Shown piece by piece: positions 10,625 to 21,900 of a stretch of DNA of 41,326 bases; the first letter of the stretch is position 1, and every line of letters begins with the position of its first letter. Both the position numbers and the translations under genes were made by a program. Source of the DNA: Phoronis australis (lineage: Eukaryota > Phoronida > Phoronidae); NCBI GenBank assembly GCA_002633005.1, contig NMRA01000015.1:917235-958560 (forward strand), read 5' to 3'. Under the pieces are notes generated by a model, which was not told the origin of the DNA, searched no databases, and saw only the letters and a program-made list of their open reading frames with translations.

Positions 10625-13350
10625 GTGGATGATATTGAAGTCAGTGTGGAAATAAAAATGCATTGTCATAATAGTATGGAGGTAAAAAGGTTTAACTTCA
10701 AGGTAGCAGTTTTGCGGAAGATTGGAAATTTCCAGATGAGGGCACCCCTGGGTGAGGGAAGAAAACCCTTTTTAGCGTCGGAAAGAATGACATCAGTCCT
10801 AAGAATGTTGAATCCAATGGAGAAAGGAGGAATTCAAGTAAAATGTTTATACCGTAATACGCACCACACTGGTATGACAGTGGATCTTATAATTGAAGTC
10901 ATGCCCTCCAAGAAAGTTTTGTCACTGATTTTGTTAGATTTGGCGAACACATACGATAGCATATGATGAATTGTGTCTTTTACAATGACGACGTATCATG
11001 TCTCAGAACAAGGTCATGGGCTGGCCCTCGAGTTTTATGAGAAAAAATTCACTTACAGCCAGGCTAGTTTTAATTTGTTCCATACTCGCTGATTTCTGGG
11101 AACAAACGTGTGTCAGAATATATTCTGACACATTTTTACTGAAATGGTCGGAATTTGACGAGTAATATAGCTTTCATTTTTTTTGCAGAATAATATAAAA
11201 ATGAAAACTAACGGTACATTGTAACAATTTAGGTTTTGATTATTGCATGTATTTTGATTTTTATGATGATGAAAAAGAATTGAAAATAAGTAGTGAATAC
11301 CCTTTATTTCAAACAATAACCAAAACAATGCCTTTTGCTTCATGAATGGCTGCAATAACTTCTGCGAAAATATTCAAAATCTGTCTTTTTTTTTAATGAC
11401 GTCAAGGCATTGCGCAGAAGGCAATTCCCTTGGCCAAGCCTCAAATGGGTAAACTGATCAGCGTCATCTTGAGGCTTGGGGACGAGGCTGCAAGTCCGAC
11501 TTCTTTGAACGCATGCGCGCACACATATTGGGGGCGGAGAACTTGAAAACTGGAATGGTATAAAAGAGTTTGTATTTCGTCTGTGTTTCAAAAATAGTGA
11601 ATTTGACGATTTTTTCTAGAAACTTCTGCAATACTAAAAGTGAATAACTCTCACGTTAGCAACCCCTATATGTACATTGGCCATCATCTATTTTTAAACG
11701 GAAAAATACCATTAGAAAATACCTTACATAATAAAAGGCATTTTTGCGAGTTTTCGCGTTCCAATTGACAGTAGGCCGGTTTACTGAATCTTTAAGATAA
11801 AAATAAGTTTTGCAGCGGGAACGCCATCGGTGTGAAGAACTTAGAACTAGTCCACGAGCGAAAGTGTCACAACTCACCATTAAAAAGGGAACGCAAACAC
11901 TTCTCTTTGTTTTTTTAAGTTTTGAGTTGTGCTGGTTATTGAACACTTTACTCGAGGAAAAACGGTAAGCTTTACAGCTTTCCTTGAACAACCAAGTTTT
12001 GAGAAGTAATCAGCTATCTATAAATTTGGTTTGGCAGTATGAGCACCGGAAAAATTGTGTTAGCGAACGGATGTCATGGATTAAAAATAACTTCCAAGTT
12101 AGCTTCCACGATATGGTAGATCAGAATTACTTGATGAGATTGAAAGATGTTGAACTAATTTTGAAAAATTGGTCCAAAAGAATTTTGACGCCTTTCGGGA
12201 GAATAACAGTAATCAATGCTCTTGCTGGTTAAAAATATCTTTTGATATTTTTTCCACAGCCTTCAAAATACATTCTAGAAATATTGAATTTAATGTTTTT
12301 TAATTTACTTTGACAAGGTCGCAGTGATAAAATCACGCGCTCCCGAGCTGTTTGTAATTACAACGAAGGAGGGATTATAATGATTAATATGTTTACCTTC
12401 TGCAAGGCTTTAAAGATAAATATGTTAATAAAGTGTGTTGTCGGTCAGTCTAAGCCCTCCCATTTGTCACATCTACTTTTTCTGAAATAAAAAATTTCGC
12501 CAAGTATCGTGGTGACTTTGCTGAGACAAAATGCCTTATATTAATAACTTTTGTAAGAATTTTGAATGTGCCATCTCCTTTTAGACCTTTTTTAACAATC
12601 TAGAATCATTTTGATTATAAAATCAACCTTTATGGTTGACCAATGACGTTGAGGTCGCTAAAAAGTATGTTTGTGAGTACTGGTTCCACGAAGGCAAAAT
12701 AACTATGAAGGACTTGTTCTCTCTAGAAGCCAATATTTTGAATTACATATTTATCAGGGATGATTTAGGTATCAAAACTAACTTGATAGAATAATAGTCT
12801 TGTTTCACTACCTGTAATGAACCAATATAAATTTGCAATTGTTAGAGTTGTAATATTTGATGTTTTGAAAGTCTTGTGGTGTCAACGTTTTTAAGGAAAT
12901 TAAGCAGAGTCGGGAGAGGATGTCGACGTATTTGTGCCCAATTCAATTATTGTTCCAAAGTCTCAATGGCGGAGTTAAAGTGGTTCAAAGAACTTAATGT
13001 ACAAGCAAACAATTTTATTGCAGGAGATCTCATCCCTTACTTTCAACACAACAAGAGACTCTATACATAGATATGCTTCAGTTTAGGTTGTTGATGAGAA
13101 TTCTGGCTACTAATTCTTTTTCTAAAACAAATTCAAGTTACAAGCGACGGCTCTTGCTCCTTATTGTGTGCAATCTAAAGCGATTTTGAGGCACTTATTC
13201 TGGGATTGTGAAACTGAATTTATTTTGGATAAGGGTAAATAATGAAATTTTAAACAAAGCAAATTCTGGATATGTCGCCACACTGTCTTGTAACAATGTT
13301 ATTTTGGGCTTTTCTGATAAACATGAAACTTTTTAAAGACATCATTTTAT
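10625..13350 (+). pseudogene. Degenerate non-LTR retrotransposon (LINE) remnant
   Basis: Several collinear + strand fragments match the pol protein of animal non-LTR elements. At 10625-10966 a frame ends in LLDLANTYDSI, resembling the first catalytic motif of reverse transcriptase (usual form IDFEKAFDS). Near 10980 FYNDDVS resembles the YADD box, implying that the middle of the RT is deleted. At 11984-12232 a frame ends LKNWSKRILTPFGRITVINAL, the conserved post-RT segment (split here for length: LKNWSKR, then ILTPFGRITVI). Near 13085-13220, FRLLMRILATNSF and then ILRHLFWDCE match the C-terminal tail and its Cys/His-type motif. Stops and frameshifts separate the pieces, and 11040-11980 appears unrelated or inserted. 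No endonuclease domain is recognised. The clade is not determined and the element is inactive. Confidence 0.75.
11109..11132. repeat. Perfect 24-bp palindrome
   Basis: The half-site tgtgtcagaata is followed immediately by its exact complement with no spacer. It sits in the non-LINE stretch between RT fragments. Function unknown; it could be a dimeric protein site or a chance palindrome. Confidence 0.85.
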
Positions 13351-13399
13351 AATCCGGTAAACAGTTTGTTTATTGTCAGAAGTTTAATATATATAGAAA

Positions 13400-16300
13400 A
13401 GAGTGCTCTTAGGCGCTTTGTAAAGCCACCGAACAATACTATTTGAGTGACAAGTGTAGTGCTCACAAACATTTAGATTTTCTAGAATAGAGTTAATGGA
13501 ACTTTGAAACTATTTTTCTAAGTAGACGGCAGGATTAGATGTGCGTGCGTTTGTCAGTGTCGGTGCGTGCGTGGCTGTATGTTCTTCCGTAAATGCTGCT
13601 TTTTTCAATGAATGTATAAAAGTATCCATAAATTAGTAAGCTTTTCTCCTCTGTTGACACGTTTGTTTGCAACTGCAAGCATGATATCTCAGTGTAACAC
13701 TTACCTTGATGAGATACACGAGTTCAAACTTGTTTAAATCTTCAGTGTTGTTGTGAGAAAGCAATACGTCTTACGAAGAAGCATAATTATTAAAGGTTAC
13801 GAATTTGCCTTCACTTATGATGACCATGAACTCAAAAGTTTATTTCTACCATCCTAGGAAGTGAAAAGGAAACAGAAAATGCTCAGATTAATACCAATAT
13901 CTCAAATTTTCATTTTTACGGTTATTTGTTACCTATAGACATTGTTCATTTTATTGTTTAGTTATAGAAAATTTAGTATCAAAAACTGTTTCGTTCATTT
14001 GTGTTGCTGTCTCTAATACGTCGTGAAATGTATTAATTGAAAATTATAAAAAATTATAAATCATGTGCTGAAATTGTTCTGTGTTACTGAATAATTTTCC
14101 ACATATTCTGTCTGTCAAAAGTGGTCAACCACTTGATGTAGGACATCGGCTTAATAACACGTGCTGTATCACAGGTAACCGAGCCCAACAGCCTTTGACA
14201 GACCTGGCTCAAAGGAAGATAGAACACTCACCCAAGTGTTAATCTAGGATTCCTGATAAATATGTGGTTTGTTTTCAGACTTTTTATTAAAAATGTTACT
14301 GGTGGGATAATGTAAAATGCGGAAGGAAAATTTCATGAAAGCGTTGAATTTCGTGACAGCTGTGTTTTACTGTTTCGAATGCTGTGAAAAGGAACAAAAA
14401 TGAACCTTTTAGCAATTATTTCGAAAACAGGAAATAGTTTTGCTGAATGGGGTTTATGCTTGGTGATGTGGGAGTGTCTTGATACTTGAAATGTAAATTT
14501 TTATTCAATCGTGTAACCATATCTTCTAATTATCACAAATTTCAGTGTAGGAGGCAGAAGTGTGAACGCGTCGGTTTTTTCCACTGTACACCGTGTTTGA
14601 TGATTCTTGTTTGCAGCAAAATTTTAAACAGCCCAATGTATCATTGCTACAGTTTTCTCCGCTTGCCTTGGTGTAAAAATCTCGATTTACATGGGAATTA
14701 GGATATAACGTGAGATTTAGTTATAATTTTGAATGTAAATGGCTCAAAGTTGCCAATTTTGGTTGTTGATATGCTGTGTTAAAAACAAACGTCCAGTACA
14801 TCAAAGGCCGCCTTTGTTTGGCAAACTGCTTGTTTAAGTTTTAGAAATAACAATCATTTCGGAAAAAAGTTCCGGAACCTTGAAATTTTGTGTAATTCTT
14901 AGTTTTGTCTATTCGAATAATATTTTGTGAAAATTTTCCAGAAAAAACTCCGCAAGAAAAAACTCGCATGAGTGATGCACAATATATGCAATCTTAATTA
15001 AAATTTCACGCATACAGATTTGATAGCAAAGACAGTAAATTGATTGGTCAAAAGGTAAGTAAACCATGCTTGTTTGGTATCAGTTCGTGCGACCGCACAA
15101 TGAAATATTTATAAAATAATGCAGTTTATTACATGCAATATTACGTACGTGTGATGGAGATTACGTGCACAATGCTATGGGTGACTGTTTCTTTCTTTTT
15201 TACGATTACCATAATCTCCTTTGCACTTTCGAAATACTGAATATCCTTATAGTTTTGTATCTGTGCAATAAACACCATGGTGATAATGGACAAAAATTTC
15301 AACTGTTTTATTAATAATTTGACAAAATAAAATTCTGATTATCAGCCGTAGTGTATATTAAATTGTAGACCAGTTACGTAGAGACATATTTGTAAAATAC
15401 GCGGTTTCTGCGATCCCCTAAAGCCGATTGCTCCATTGAGTATTGTGTAAAAACACAGTCATCAAATACAGAGTAGTTTATGAAAATGATATTTAATTGG
15501 TGGTTGACTGAAAAGTTATCTACCGAGACATCAAAATGTTGCGCAATGAGATTTTCACATGAGTTAGTAATGGCTACCCTGAGGACCTGGCTACCCTGAG
15601 GACCTGAATCGATTACACTTGCACGTGTAAATGGACAAAATACGCAAGTGTTGAATATAGTCAGCCAAACAATTGTTATGCTACTTCCAGCTATGAAACA
15701 AAACACTACTGAATGATATAATCAGAAGAGCATTTCCGTTGATGATTCTTAGGCGTGATTTTAAACAAATTGGTCAGGGTAATGTCTTGGTTAAAAATAA
15801 CGTGTACATGATAGTTATTTCAAGTTTTATTTTGTTTATTTTAGGCGTTCTTTTTTGTGTCACAGTGACGTAAACTTAAACGAATTTTCTCACGGCGGGG
15901 TTCAATAGCGCACTGCAAGAAATTCAATTAAGTATGAATCCCATGATAGCTGGGAGATAAAAGGTTTCAAAGAATGCGCGAAGTAATCAAGAAAATAAAC
16001 ATTTCAGGTGTAACATCGTTTGTCTCATACCAACAAATTGTTAACGCGTGTTCTATTGACTAAGATATTGACAACACCGCAGTGTTTACTCTCTACAGTT
16101 CGGCAAACCAGGAGTTCGGGGGTAAACTTTAAAGTTTGTTTAATTCAATGAAATACGGGTGATAGTGCAATTTCCTGACTGTTTCGCCTTCCTCAATTAA
16201 TTACAATTACTACCCGAGCAAACGTCACAATAGACAAGAATTACGGTGTAGTAGTAGTCGTATATTTTCACATTTTAAACATTTATGTTGTTATGTAAGG

Positions 16301-17930
16301 TGTTCGTTAATTTCTTTGCGCGTTGTTATGTATTCATATTTCTGTATTTCTCAGCGTTAAATTTTTACTCGGGAAATTGTCACTGAAGGTGGCGCTCATT
16401 ACTAATTAACTCCGAATTTTTTTTCTATTCTTCCCTTTAACGTCAAAAAATATAATGTGGAGCTACAACAAGATTGCTCGGTGGGTTCAAATAAACATTG
16501 AAATTGCGCAATATATAAACATGATGGCTGCATATTTTGGGCATTCAGCAGACGCTGCCTGTTGTCATCGGAAATGCTCGGTTAAAATGAAAAAATCGTG
16601 TCAAATTTTTAAATAAAACCTTCCTCTTTTAACTTGTTTTATACGTGGTTGTTTTGTACACTTGAGGTGTAATTATTCCCGGCAAGGTACTTCAGTTTCT
16701 TCAATGGAACTGCGAAAACTGAAATATTAGCAGAGAATAGTTGGAACAGGCACTAAATATATCATTGCTCATTTCGTCAAAAAACAGAAAGCAGGGTCAA
16801 AATTAGATAGAATCACGTTTCATGTGTGTCGTTTCAATTAAAATTCACAGGTACATTGAAGTTTTGTTTGCTCGAAAAAGAACTTTATTCTTGCAGTGCA
16901 CCTTAAAGACAGGTAGAGCTATTTTGTTATTTAACGTTTCAACTACCAATTTGGGTAAAAATTTCTCTCATAAAAATGGCATTTAGCGCCTACGTACCGT
17001 AAGTTACGTTCAGTGCTCAAGGTGATACGATGGGCTTTGGGCGCCTACTTACCTCTAATTTTACCATTACAGCACTGCGTTTAGTTATAGTTTGGTCCCC
17101 CAGATGGTGCCTCAGACGTCACCAACAGCGAGTATTGAGTACATTTATGCATTTGTTGTCCTTTTTGCATATATTCAAACGACTTCCTGAGTTATGTTTT
17201 GCGTTTGAAGATAATGATCTGTCAGAAGCTAAAAACCTACAATCATTATTGGTCTGTGTTTCTGTCTTTGTTTTGATGAGCTGATCGTGTCAGAAAATAT
17301 ATAATAAAACAAGATTAGAATAATTGAGATAGGTTTAAAGTCATTTTCCAGTTGACCGGCATGATTTCACGAAAACATCGGGTTAAGTCTAACCACTTGT
17401 ACGCCCAATTCAAAATATTGAGCTATCCAGCTCATTGTTCAAACAAACCAAAGTTTTTATACGCAGAATTTACACGCGATGTTACAGAAATAAGCAGTAG
17501 CGCGAAATTGAACTCAGAAGCTTTGCAGTAGCCGCTGAGGGCTCTGCCTCTAAGCCAAATCACACGCGTTAGATAACAGTATTAAAATGGTATGGACACA
17601 GGACTTGGTTTCAGCGACGAATGCGTGGAAGACAACGGCGAGAATTTGCGATTTGTAATAAGATCGCAAAAACATAATGGATTTGATTGTTTTATAGCTT
17701 TGGTCAAGCCAATAACTTTAAGTCATCCCATCCAACAAAAATGCGTTATTCAGCTGTAAAACAGTGATAATGTCCCTTCGAGAATATGTAGGACCCTATG
17801 GACAAACCTGTACGTATTTGTCAAACGTCTAAAAACCATAGCATTAAAGTATGTAACAGTATATATATTTTTAAACGGGAAACCTCGTAGAATTTGATTT
17901 TTTTCTTTATATCAAATCGCCATCAATTGG
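13400..17930. other. Intergenic region upstream of Brachyury, no gene seen
   Basis: About 4.5 kb of AT-rich DNA with only short uninformative open frames. A 17-bp tandem duplication (ctaccctgaggacctgg) occurs at about 15573-15606. Nothing else is recognisable. Distal regulatory DNA for the Brachyury gene could lie here but shows no distinctive signature to me. Confidence 0.55.
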
Positions 17931-17932
17931 GT

Positions 17933-18275
17933 CACGTGACCATGTCTGTTTATCAAAATTCAACAGTAAAGAAGGCTACATCGACTGTGTCAATAACAGG
18001 ACCGAATTTTGTTTGATATAAATGTTGACGATGAAATCTCAAAAACGTTGTTACAGTTTCTTAAATTATCTTTTCGAGTTTTTTCTTCAAAATCCTGAAA
18101 GTCCCAATATTTGTTAGCCCTAATGCCAAAGTGAAGCACTTTAACATCGATTCCTAGCAGCGTTTTGGAGAACTGTGCACAAAGGTCAGTGTCTGACTGT
18201 TCCATTCGAATCGGATCAAACATCTCTAAGATATTATATTTCGAACGTTGCAAATTTTGGACATTTTCTAGGTTA
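17933..18275. repeat. Dispersed repeat family D, copy 1
   Basis: Begins with caattgggtcacgtgacca and contains tttgatataaatg, gaaatctcaaaaacg and agcgttttggagaac. The same landmarks in the same order occur at about 22005-22270 and, for the first half, at 32986-33121. A minus-strand open frame here is broken in the other copies, so it is unlikely to be a gene. This copy lies about 0.5-0.8 kb upstream of the Brachyury start. Confidence 0.75.
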
Positions 18276-18524
18276 ACTTTAGACAACGAAATGTGCTGTT
18301 GTAGTAATTGCCTGCACTAGGGATGTGAGTGAACGAAATTTTATTGAGATTTCATTGGCTTGGCATGCCAAACAGTTTTCACCATTCATTTGTATGGCCA
18401 CTGGACGAATTTTAAAAACTAAACCTCTCGAGCGTCTCTCACAATCTTTCATTGAATGGTCACTAACCCCAACCTGTTCCTTTATCAAACATTGCAAAAT
18501 CTGACGAAGCGGTAACTTCCCGGG

Positions 18525-18546
18525 ATCAAAGATACCACGTGACTCA
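18525..18546 (+). promoter_or_regulatory. Candidate proximal promoter sites: TCF/LEF-like and E-box/AP-1-like
   Basis: ATCAAAG (18525-18531) fits the TCF/LEF consensus WWCAAAG, and CACGTGACTCA (18536-18546) overlaps a CACGTG E-box with TGACTCA. They lie about 200 bases upstream of the proposed Brachyury start codon. Wnt/TCF input to Brachyury is well established in animals, but single short matches are weak evidence. No TATA box is evident. Confidence 0.3.
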
Positions 18547-18742
18547 TAGGTCAACAATCCAACATGAATAATAAATTAGTAAACAAAAGAATAGCGCTCA
18601 CACTTCGCCGACGGTCGTGAACCAGCGATCTTGGACAGGTGATTGGCTCTCGGTGGATGTCTATTATTACTTTCGCTGAATGGTTAAAAATTTGGGATCG
18701 GAGTGTGAAACTTCGCACTGTGCGACAAGTGTTTTCAACAGC

Positions 18743-18939
18743 ATGAAGTCGGGAGGTGTTCCCGATGCAACGGCGGATTTTTCAGACAGTTTAGTAGATG
18801 CGCTGCCCGCGATGGTTGTAAACGATTGCCCCGCTATCGTGGAGGAGGGAGAAAAAATAAGGATATCACTAGAAGATTCGACATTATGGGAGAAATTTAA
18901 AAATCTAACCAATGAAATGATCGTCACGAAGAATGGAAG
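18743..18939 (+). CDS. bra: Brachyury exon 1 (N-terminus and start of T-box)
   Basis: Encodes about 66 residues ending at the split Arg codon of TKNGR, with donor ggtaaat. The T-box begins at about residue 43 ([10 protein letters not shown]). The first 42 residues are acidic and do not contain a clear LLSAVE-type motif; DSLVDAL may be its degenerate counterpart. An in-frame ATG at 18680 would add 21 residues and is itself preceded directly by TGA. The bases before 18743 (ttttcaacag) also resemble an acceptor, so a further 5' exon cannot be excluded. Confidence 0.85.
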
Positions 18940-21900
18940 GTAAATCATTATTCCTCGACATTTTTGACGTCATTGGCTCTTGAATGGTTTTTAATGTTCT
19001 TCGGGGTAATGTTGGATACGTACTTGCTGTTGGACAATTTTTTGTAAAACACGAGCTACTTTCTGCAGTTATCACACTCCATAACTTATTTTCTGAGTGA
19101 TCAGCGAGTTGTGTAAATCCAATGTGGCCGCCGTTATGACGTTATCTTCTTACACTAGTGTTTGTCAGATAAATAAGAACTTCAAGGGTTTTGTAATAGG
19201 CAACCCTAACATCCCTCAGTTACAATAGGCAAATATTTCAGGTCTCTTGTTTAGTTCTACGGTATGAGGCGGAGCTGAGTCGCAGATGAGGTGAACAGCG
19301 GAATTCATAGACTCATTCTCATTGCAATTCTACTTCAGTTGTAAATACGCTCGCTCTGTTACAATACAGACATCATATAGTTAAAGTATGGCGTACCAAG
19401 TTGTAATGGCACGTGTTGCAGCAAAGCCAATTGATCGCGTTGCTGATGTGTTGAAAATCCATTAAGTTATCAAGTTTTGAGAGGACTATTAAAAAAACAT
19501 AGATGACATCTTCGTGAGCTGCAAAAACATTTTTACGGTAACGCATGGATCCCAGTACTGTATGTCGACCGAAGCTCCAGGAACCAATATAAATGTCGGT
19601 ACGTGCTGCAGTCTAACAAATCAATAACCTACCACTCCATTAGGGCAATACACTAAGGACTTGTCGGGCAAAGTATATAATGCACTTTTATTCGTGTTTT
19701 GTACGAAAATTTTGCGGTACACGTAGTGACCAATCTTACATGAATGAATCGGGTGACGATCAAAAAAGCTTAATACGCCAGTCTATTTTAATTGCCGAGT
19801 ACTCAATGTCCTGCTTGAAGTAATCTCTTTGGATTTCCGACCTCTCTGCCGCTCTGCTCAGATGCTGCGCTATCGATAGGGTGTGTTCATATTTCAACAA
19901 AATACTACATGCCGTTTCTTGGTTATTGCAACAGGCTCTCTCGCGTTTGATGAATTTGCTGCTAATTATAAGTTGACGTCTCGATGCGATAACACTGTTA
20001 TAACTTCTATTGACGGCCTCGTGTTAAATTATTGTTTGAATTAACTTTAAATGAATTCCCACATTCGCACCATGTAATCGATAGCGGAACATTATGAATA
20101 TCCTTCAAGACCTCTTGCTCCTGTTATGCCATTCTTTTATCAATAAGGTTTATTTTTCTTACTCGCCTGAATTCGCCATTCATGTCGGTTAGTTTACAAC
20201 AATTCCTATCTTTCTTATCCCCGCAGGCGAATGTTCCCAGTTTTGAAAATTCGGGTTGATGGTCTCGACCCCGGATCCATGTATTCGTTGCTCGTCGACT
20301 TTGTTCAGGTTGACAGCCACCGCTGGAAGTACGTGAACGGAGATTGGGTGCCCGGGGGAAAGGCCGAACCCCCTGCCCCCTGTACTGTGTACCTGCACCC
20401 AGACTCTCCTAACTTTGGCGCCCACTGGATGAAGGAATCTGTCTCCTTCAGCAAAATAAAACTGACAAATAAAATGGCCAAAAATGGACAGGTATGCTAC
20501 TTTTCTTCTTACTGACGATATTGTTTTGTAAACAGAGAGTTTGGACCCATACAGATATGCTAATATTTCTGTTCAGATAGGAAAATGATCAATGGGAATT
20601 ATTTCTTAAAATCAAAAGTAGAGACAAATGACTACATAAAAGATTGTGTAAAAATCGTCATTTTTGTTTTGCATTTGAATATCGGGTTGCATTGAATTTT
20701 TTAATTTCTTGGTGTTATTTATTGTTCGTTTAATTATATTCCTCTATTTGTTTTAGAAATTAGTGCCATAAATTGCACATTGTGCGCCTATATACTTAAA
20801 CTTCAGCACATTTGAAATTTTTTTCTGACAAAAATGGTTATGTGATTTTTTATTCAAGTACCATAGACAAATATTTTAAATTAAAGAGTTCATTTATACA
20901 TAGCCTAATTTGTAATCAATTATAAAACATTTCTTGTGTATTTTCTTTAACCTTAAAATCTACGATTGCCATTAGGTATTGAAAAAGAGGTTATTTATAA
21001 CATTTTATTTGTACTCAATGTTAACCTGGTTTTTATTGTCTTAGTTTCTTCGAATGTGGGACTAAAAGAAATCTTATTTTTATTATATTAGATTATGTAA
21101 TTTGGGAAATGAAAATATTTTAAATTCTATATCCAGGTCAATTACGTTATGCGGTTTCTTGCACACAAGTTTAGAAATGCATTCAATACCGTTTTATGTA
21201 GCAACTTGCTTTTATGTAAATTAAGATCCATTCAACACCATTGACACATAGTTGTAATAATAAGCAACTGTGTAATTATTACACTTGTCAAATGTTTATC
21301 ACTTCCACTTTAATGCCAGTTTAGAGTTTACATTACACGTTATATTTTTGTAACTGTGGATGCAAATGATTTGCAGAGAATTGATGTTTTGTTGAAAAAC
21401 AACTTCATGGTGTTCCTAACTACTTTCATTGAGCAGACGTTTATCAGTGCCCCTCAAAGTGCCAACAGCACATCCCACCATGACGAAGACGTTAATGACA
21501 ATGAAGGTGGTTATAGATATTCTTTCCTCTCCCGTTTTAAATACTTAATACAGAGAATTTTAATGATAATCAATTTAGCTTCACAAATGATGATCTTTCA
21601 ATTTAATACAGATTTTCAACCTGAATTTTTACATTTTTCTTTGTGTTTTGCAAAATGGTGTATGAAGTTGAATGACACCGACAGTTTAACTTAAATATAC
21701 GAAGGTTAAAACATATCAAAGTTGAAGAGCGCATTATCACCTTTGCACTGGTCTCTATATACACAATGTTGTCGCTCATAATATCACTTTATAATGTTGT
21801 GTAGGGTTTAATCGACAAGTCTGTGTGTTTAGACAAGTAATCACAAAACTGTACATTTTAACGCAGTAAAATTATACGTTTTTGACAACACAAGGCCTGT

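Noticed and set aside
17990-18557. Two minus-strand frames of 92-98 codons upstream of Brachyury
   Set aside because: The first overlaps a dispersed repeat whose other copies do not keep the frame; the second has no recognisable motif.
18667-18948. 93-codon minus-strand frame opposite Brachyury exon 1
   Set aside because: Antisense shadow of a real coding exon.
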